Shown in pieces: positions 59,740 to 64,000 of a stretch of 64,000 bases of DNA. This stretch comes from VGWB01 sp964480945 (lineage in GTDB: Bacteria > Bacteroidota > Ignavibacteria > UBA10030), in NCBI GenBank assembly GCA_964480945.1, contig CAYZRX010000009.1, forward strand, positions 1 to 64,000, written 5' to 3'. Within the stretch, counting starts at the first letter, position 1, and every line of letters begins with the position of its first letter. The notes beneath the pieces were generated by a model that did no database searches, was not told the origin of the DNA, and worked only from the letters and a program-made list of their open reading frames with translations. The position numbers were made by a program, and so were the translations under genes.

Positions 59740-59770
59740 TTTGCTTTTCCTTCCACTCTTCGCTATATTC
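59740..59770 (+). promoter_or_regulatory. Promoter of dut
   Basis: TTTG (59740-59743), 20 bases, TATATTC (59764-59770), identical in boxes and spacing to the DUF1028 promoter at 8511-8541. Confidence 0.65.
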
Positions 59771-59806
59771 TGCCAACCAACCCCACCAACGGCTTGAAGT
59801 AGTCGC

Positions 59807-60286
59807 TTGTCTGAGCACATCAACGTCAAGATCACACGCGTGAACGACGCATCGCAAGATCTCCCCCTGCCGACGTACGCGACCGCCGGCTCCGCCGGGA
59901 TGGATCTCTTCGCTGCCGTCGAAAAGGAAGTAACCATGCAGCCTCTCGAAACTGTCCTCGTGCCGACCGGCTACAGTATTGAGCTGCCGGAGGGGTACGA
60001 GGCCCAAGTCAGGCCGAGGAGCGGACTCGCGATCAAGAGTCAAATCGGCATCCTGAATTCCCCTGGCACGATCGATTCCGACTATCGAGGGGAGATTAGA
60101 GTGATTCTGACGAATTTTGGGCGTCAGCCCTACACGGTGAAGCGAGGCGACCGGATCGCGCAACTGATCGTCCAGCGGTATGCCCGAGTGCAGTGGGAGG
60201 AGGTCGGCAAGCTCAGTGAAACTCTCCGAGGTGAGGGGGGATTTGGCCACACCGGTGCAGCGACACTGGGGGGAAAAGATCAATGA
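59807..60286 (+). CDS. dut: dUTP diphosphatase
   Basis: A 159-residue trimeric dUTPase with all five motifs: AGSAGMDLFA, RPRSGLAIK, GTIDSDYRGEI, RGDRIAQLIVQRY and RGEGGFGHTG. It hydrolyses dUTP to dUMP, keeping uracil out of DNA. The start is TTG (SEHINVKITRVND); no in-frame ATG precedes motif 1, and the promoter at 59740-59770 leaves a short leader. The end overlaps the next gene by four bases (ATGA). Confidence 0.96.
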   Translation: MSEHINVKITRVNDASQDLPLPTYATAGSAGMDLFAAVEKEVTMQPLETVLVPTGYSIELPEGYEAQVRPRSGLAIKSQIGILNSPGTIDSDYRGEIRVILTNFGRQPYTVKRGDRIAQLIVQRYARVQWEEVGKLSETLRGEGGFGHTGAATLGGKDQ

Positions 60287-61590
60287 CGCCGAAACCGCGA
60301 TCTCGTGGAAAGGCCGGTCAAGGTGGAGCGGCCCGGCTCGATGTTCGTGATACCGGGTGGAACTCGTTGTTCCAATCCCTCGGTCGAATCGAAGTCGTGT
60401 CGCTGGTGGGTGCAATTCTGCTTCTTCTTGTCCTCATCTATTTCGTTCAGTCGGTCCTTTCCCCATTCTTGCTTCTCGGCGCGATCATTTTCCTTCTTTA
60501 TCCGCTGCGAAGGTATTCGCTGGCGGCGAAGATCATGTGGCTGAGCGTGGTTCTGTTTGGCGTGTGGTTCGCGGCGAGCATTTCCTCTATCCTTGCTCCG
60601 TTCGTTTTCTCGCTCGTGCTGGCGTACGTGCTGAGCCCGATCGTCGAGCGTTGCGAACGGTGGGGAATTGCGCGCTGGGTCACTTCGCTCATCCTCATTC
60701 TCCTGCTTCTCGGCATGATTACGCTGGTTTTCTTCTTCGTCCTGCCGGTGGTGCTGACGCAGTTCGAGGGCATTCTGGACTCGCTTTCGAGAATGATCGT
60801 CGACTTCAACTCGTGGATATGGAACAGCAGCATCATGAAGGCGCTCGAGCGCTACGGCTTCTCCGCAGATGATGTCCGGACCACGCTGACGAGCCAGTTC
60901 GCGCCAAAGCTCGAAGACATCCTGAAGAACCTGCTCAAGGGTCTCCTCATCCTCGCCAGCAGCATCAGCAACCTCGTAACGCAGATCATTTACGTGATCC
61001 TCGTTCCGTTTCTCACATTCTACATCCTCAACGATCTGCCGAAGATCCATCACCGGCTGCTGATGCTCTTCTCTCATCGATTGCGGGACCGGGTGGAGGA
61101 GTTTCTTAAATCGGCTGATCAGGTCATCGGCCTCTACCTGCGGGGGATCATCACCGTTGCGCTCGTACAGGGCATCATCGTTGCCACGCTGTTCACCATC
61201 GTCGGTATCAAGTATGCCCTGATGCTGGGTGTGATCGCGGCGATCCTGGATCTTGTCCCGTATTTCGGTCTGATCATTACGATGGTCCTCGCGGTGATCG
61301 TAGCAACGTTCAGCGATCCGCCGGTTCTGCCGAAAGTTCTCTTCGCGCTCGGATCGATTGAAGCCCTTCGCATATTCGAGACGATGTATCTCTCGCCGAG
61401 GATCCTGGGAAGCAAGGTCGGCTTGCATCCGCTCGTGGTTATCTTCTCCATCCTGGTCTTCTTCAACTTCCTCGGATTCATCGGGCTGATTGTCGCCGTC
61501 CCGGCCACGGCGCTGATCATTCTGCTCGTGAGGGACTGGGAGGCGAACCAGCGCGGCATCCCTCTCGGGAAATACCACTCCAGTCCGTAA
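60283..61590 (+). CDS. AI-2E family transporter (second of two)
   Basis: A 435-residue membrane protein, longer at the N-terminus than the copy at 41257-42300. N-terminal paired helices (VVSLVGAILLLLVLIYFVQS, LLLGAIIFLLYPLRRYSLAA), then VFSLVLAYVLSPIVERCERW and the C-terminal core LGVIAAILDLVPYFGLIITM and YLSPRILGSKVGLHPLVVI. Function within the family is varied and the substrate is unknown. Translationally coupled to dut. Confidence 0.88.
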   Translation: MTPKPRSRGKAGQGGAARLDVRDTGWNSLFQSLGRIEVVSLVGAILLLLVLIYFVQSVLSPFLLLGAIIFLLYPLRRYSLAAKIMWLSVVLFGVWFAASISSILAPFVFSLVLAYVLSPIVERCERWGIARWVTSLILILLLLGMITLVFFFVLPVVLTQFEGILDSLSRMIVDFNSWIWNSSIMKALERYGFSADDVRTTLTSQFAPKLEDILKNLLKGLLILASSISNLVTQIIYVILVPFLTFYILNDLPKIHHRLLMLFSHRLRDRVEEFLKSADQVIGLYLRGIITVALVQGIIVATLFTIVGIKYALMLGVIAAILDLVPYFGLIITMVLAVIVATFSDPPVLPKVLFALGSIEALRIFETMYLSPRILGSKVGLHPLVVIFSILVFFNFLGFIGLIVAVPATALIILLVRDWEANQRGIPLGKYHSSP

Positions 61591-61602
61591 GCTACCTCGG
61601 CA

Positions 61603-62283
61603 ATGCCCGGCACTCTCTATCTTGTTGCCACACCGATCGGCAACCTGGAGGACATCACCTTTCGAGCACTGAGGGTCCTCAAGGAAGCCGACGTCATCGT
61701 GTACGAGGAACGGAAGGAAGGTCTCCGTCTTCTTCACCACTTCGGCATCGAGAAGCCGGTGGAGAGTCTCAACGAGCATAATGAAGCCGCCGCGTCCCAC
61801 TTCATCTTGCAAGAATTGAAGGAAGGGAAATCCGTCGCGGTCATCTCCGACGCGGGCACGCCTGTTTTCTCAGATCCCGGTCAGATCCTGGTGCAGAAGG
61901 CGATTACCGCGGGCATCAAGATCGTACCCATACCGGGCGCATCGTCGCTGCTCCCGGCCCTGGTCGTGTCCGGTTTTCCGATCGATGAGTTCATCTTTCA
62001 GGGATTCCTCTCGCCGAAGCGTCAGCGGCGCATCGCGGAGCTTCAGCAACTGAAGCGAGAGCCGCGCACCATCGCCCTGATGGAGGCACCCTATCGCTTG
62101 ATACAGCTCGTTCGGGACATCGCGGAGGTCTTCGGCCCGACGCGACGAATCTGTGTTGCGTTTGACCTGACGCTGCCGACAGAGGAGATCTTCCGCGGAA
62201 CCGCTCCGGAATTGTATCAGAGGTTTTCGAAGGAGGAGAGGAAGGGGGAATTTGTTCTTCTGATCGAGGCCCTTCCAAGGTAA
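61603..62283 (+). CDS. RsmI-like SAM methyltransferase (tetrapyrrole methylase fold)
   Basis: A 226-residue protein with the RsmI architecture: LYLVATPIGNLEDITFRALR at the start, VISDAGTPVFSDPGQILV near 85, PIPGASSLLPALVVSGFPID near 107 and EFIFQGFLSPK near 128. RsmI methylates the 2'-OH of C1402 in 16S rRNA. Two hallmark segments differ: the usual EDTR after the first motif reads VYEERKEGLRLLHHF, and the usual RELTK reads FDLTLPTEE. It is also shorter than typical RsmI (about 280), lacking the C-terminal part. A divergent paralogue with another substrate is therefore possible. Confidence 0.8.
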   Translation: MPGTLYLVATPIGNLEDITFRALRVLKEADVIVYEERKEGLRLLHHFGIEKPVESLNEHNEAAASHFILQELKEGKSVAVISDAGTPVFSDPGQILVQKAITAGIKIVPIPGASSLLPALVVSGFPIDEFIFQGFLSPKRQRRIAELQQLKREPRTIALMEAPYRLIQLVRDIAEVFGPTRRICVAFDLTLPTEEIFRGTAPELYQRFSKEERKGEFVLLIEALPR

Positions 62284-62301
62284 GGGCTTGCTACTCGCAG
62301 G

Positions 62302-62338
62302 AAAAAGGTCCCACGCAACTCTGAGGTGCGTGGGACCT
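62302..62338 (-). terminator. Terminator of the arginine decarboxylase gene
   Basis: A 12-bp perfect stem AGGTCCCACGCA/TGCGTGGGACCT; on the minus strand it is followed by TTTTT. On the plus strand it could also mark the end of the RsmI-like gene, though without a T run. Confidence 0.8.
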
Positions 62339-62365
62339 CGTGCTTCTGACAGTCCATTCGGCTGG

Positions 62366-62911
62366 CTAGGGGATCAGTACCGCAGCGGCGAGGACGGTGG
62401 TCCACAACCCGTTCTTGTCTCCTTCAGCCGACTGCGTCACGTTAAACGTGCGGATGATCTTTCCCGACATCTTGAACATCTTCTCACGTTCATCCCACGC
62501 CGTGTTGGGGTCGAATTCCAGCCCGAGGGTCGTCGCGAGCATGGTGGCGGCCAGGTCTTCGGCATACTCGCCGGCCCGCTCATCGGTCTCGCCGAAGGGA
62601 TGGTGCTCCGAGAGATAGCCGTACTGGGTCGCGTCGGCCGGCTGGGCCACGCCGATCGATGAAGCGATGAGGCGGTTTGGCTCGTTGGTGGCATTTCGCG
62701 CCATCACGCAGAAGGTGATGGCGCCCGCCTGAAGAAACTTCAGGCCTTCCTCCTTCGAGACACGCCGGCAGCCCGGTGGATAGATGCTCGACACGGTCAC
62801 GATGTTGCACTTCTCGATTCCGGCGTCCCTCAACGCCAATTCGAACGACTGCAAGTAATCCTTGTGCCTGCCGACGCCCTTCGTAAAAAACATCTTCGAT
62901 GGTACGAACAC
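62366..62911 (-). CDS. Pyruvoyl-dependent arginine decarboxylase
   Basis: A 181-residue self-processing enzyme that makes agmatine from arginine, a step toward polyamines. KMFFTKGVGRHKDYLQSFEL and KCNIVTVSSIYPPGC are diagnostic; by analogy with characterised enzymes the proenzyme is cut between S41 and S42, and S42 becomes the pyruvoyl group. CVMARNATNEPNRLIASSIG and GYLSEHHPFGETDERAGEYA follow. The GTG at 62911 has GGAG eight bases upstream; an ATG at 62893 is an alternative. It lies 43 bases after tyrS on the same strand. Confidence 0.93.
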   Translation of the reverse strand: MFVPSKMFFTKGVGRHKDYLQSFELALRDAGIEKCNIVTVSSIYPPGCRRVSKEEGLKFLQAGAITFCVMARNATNEPNRLIASSIGVAQPADATQYGYLSEHHPFGETDERAGEYAEDLAATMLATTLGLEFDPNTAWDEREKMFKMSGKIIRTFNVTQSAEGDKNGLWTTVLAAAVLIP

Positions 62912-62954
62912 TTCCTCATCTCCCTCTATAAGAATGGATGGTTTGTAGTATCGA

Positions 62955-64000
62955 TTAGGCTCTGATGATCTTCAAGAATTTGCGTTTCCCCACTTTCAGG
63001 ATGAATTCCTTCTTGTCCGGGACGGCAGCGTTAAGGTCAGTGACTCTCTCGCTGTCGATAGAAACACCCCCCTGCTCGATCAGTCTGCGGGCCTCACCCC
63101 TCGATGACGCGTGTCGTGTGTGTGCAAGGAGCGAGACGAGCGACGCGTCGCCATTCCGCGGGCTGAATCGGAATTCTTCGATCTGATCCGGGACCTCTTT
63201 TTCAATGAAAATGCGGTCGAACTCCTCTTCGGCGCTCTTTGCCGCTTGCGGGCTGTGGTACATCGTGACAAACGTACGGGCGAGCCTCCGCTTCAGATCG
63301 CGCGGGTTGACGCTTCGGTCGACAAGCTGCCGCTTGATCTGAGTAAGCTCCTTGTTGGAAACATCGCTGGCCAGTTCAAAATACGAGTAGATCAGCGTGT
63401 CGGGAATCCGAAGGGTCTTGCCGTACACCTCCCGCGGCGGCTCGCTGATGCCGATGTAGTTGTCGAAGGACTTGCTCATCTTCTCGACGCCGTCGGTCCC
63501 GAGGAGCAGCGGCATCGTCAGAATCACCTGTGGGTCCTGCCCGTACTCTCGCTGGATGTCCCGCCCGACGAGCAGATTGAACTTCTGATCCGTGCCTCCC
63601 AGCTCGATGTCAGCCTCGATGGCGACGGAATCCATCGCCTGGGCGAGCGGGTAGAGGAACTCGTGCACGCTGATCGGTTCGCCCGCTTTGTAGCGATCGG
63701 TAAAATCATCACGCTCGAGCATGCGCGCGACGGTGTACTTACTCGCCAGCAGGATCACGTTGGCGAAGTTCATTTTGGCAAGCCACTCTGAATTGTACTC
63801 CATCCGCACGTTTTTTGTCGAAAGGATCTTCGTCGCTTGTTCAAAGTAGGATTGACCGTTGCGGCGCGTTTCTTCGAGCGAGAGGGAGGGGCGAGTCTTG
63901 CTCTTGCCGGAGGGGTCACCGATCATGCCGGTGAAGTCACCGATGATGAGGATCGCCTGATGACCCAGATCCTGGAACTGCCGGAGTTTGCGTAGGACGA
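62955..64000 (-). CDS. tyrS: Tyrosyl-tRNA synthetase, 5' partial
   Basis: The C-terminal about 348 residues of TyrRS; the frame runs off the right edge (upstream residues LGHQAILIIGDFTGMIGDPS are visible). Class I features: GDPSGKSKTRPSLS, QAMDSVAIEADIELGGTDQK, FNLLVGRDIQREYGQ and the KMSKS loop (GVEKMSKSFDNYIG). The last 60 residues form an S4 RNA-binding domain (RHASSRGEARRLIEQGGVSI). It charges tRNA-Tyr. The presence of ELGGTDQKFN (rather than QWGN) marks the TyrZ-like branch. Confidence 0.95.
   Translation of the reverse strand, partial: VLRKLRQFQDLGHQAILIIGDFTGMIGDPSGKSKTRPSLSLEETRRNGQSYFEQATKILSTKNVRMEYNSEWLAKMNFANVILLASKYTVARMLERDDFTDRYKAGEPISVHEFLYPLAQAMDSVAIEADIELGGTDQKFNLLVGRDIQREYGQDPQVILTMPLLLGTDGVEKMSKSFDNYIGISEPPREVYGKTLRIPDTLIYSYFELASDVSNKELTQIKRQLVDRSVNPRDLKRRLARTFVTMYHSPQAAKSAEEEFDRIFIEKEVPDQIEEFRFSPRNGDASLVSLLAHTRHASSRGEARRLIEQGGVSIDSERVTDLNAAVPDKKEFILKVGKRKFLKIIRA

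Noticed and set aside
60280..61812. 510-residue open frame on the minus strand
   Set aside because: It lies opposite the AI-2E protein, is rich in Asp, Glu, Arg and His as expected of an antisense frame in GC-rich DNA, and matches no family.

Overview
The window is 64 kb of gene-dense chromosome, GC-rich by eye, from a draft scaffold: there is a 100-N gap at 1240-1339 and a 10-N gap at 47455-47464. The gene content points to the Bacteroidota/Chlorobiota/Ignavibacteriota (FCB) group, probably an Ignavibacteria-like lineage. Evidence is a PorV/PorQ-type outer-membrane protein, a GWxTD-domain protein, a 2-oxoacid:ferredoxin oxidoreductase, a pyruvoyl-dependent arginine decarboxylase, an SbsA-type Ig-like lipoprotein, and a Bacteroidota-like promoter pattern (xTTG, about 20 bases, TATATTC/G) seen before several genes. 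The placement is inference; no rRNA gene is present. No phage, transposase, CRISPR array or defence cassette was seen, and almost every gene can be assigned to a family.

Layout. 1-6.6 kb: nucleotidyltransferase (partial), a four-helix-bundle fragment at the gap, enoyl-CoA hydratase, glycyl-tRNA synthetase, a TPR protein, a ZIP metal transporter and PorQ-like protein. 6.7-15.5 kb: L31, RsmB, a DUF1028 protein, the threonine-degradation pair tdh/kbl, a membrane acetyltransferase, RmuC and two cold-shock proteins. 16-24 kb: GH28-like enzyme, quinone-reductase-like protein, aat, purC, the RNA-repair pair archease/RtcB, and the Fe-S carrier pair Mrp/NifU-C. 24-40 kb is mostly minus strand: GWxTD-pdxA-ftsE, nrnA-like/pepA, korAB, the translation operon prs-rplY-pth-rpsF-rpsR-rplI headed by tRNA-Gln, and a large M14 peptidase, with bioY divergent. 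40.5-47 kb: one eight-gene minus operon pgsA-pgpA-cinA-thpR-recA-recX-(AI-2E)-(exonuclease). 47.6-52.7 kb: tsaD, trpA-aroQ-mltG and an Ig-like lipoprotein. 52.8-57.3 kb: nuoABCDEF. 57.4-64 kb: an ECF sigma factor with a large one-TM anti-sigma protein, dut, a second AI-2E protein, an RsmI-like methyltransferase, arginine decarboxylase and tyrS (partial).

Points most worth following: (1) the anti-sigma protein lacks a zinc motif and carries a periplasmic region with two LTxxQ-like helices resembling CpxP/Spy/CnrX sensors, suggesting a one-protein CnrY-CnrX-like envelope or metal stress switch; (2) a 32-bp near-exact copy of the tRNA-Gln anticodon-to-T-loop segment lies 151 bp downstream of the tRNA, inside a hairpin-rich tract with further degenerate copies, before prs; (3) threonine dehydrogenase carries a large basic insertion next to its structural zinc lobe; (4) a repeated promoter geometry can be read directly from the sequence; (5) a long leader precedes a cold-shock gene; (6) thpR is inserted between cinA and recA.
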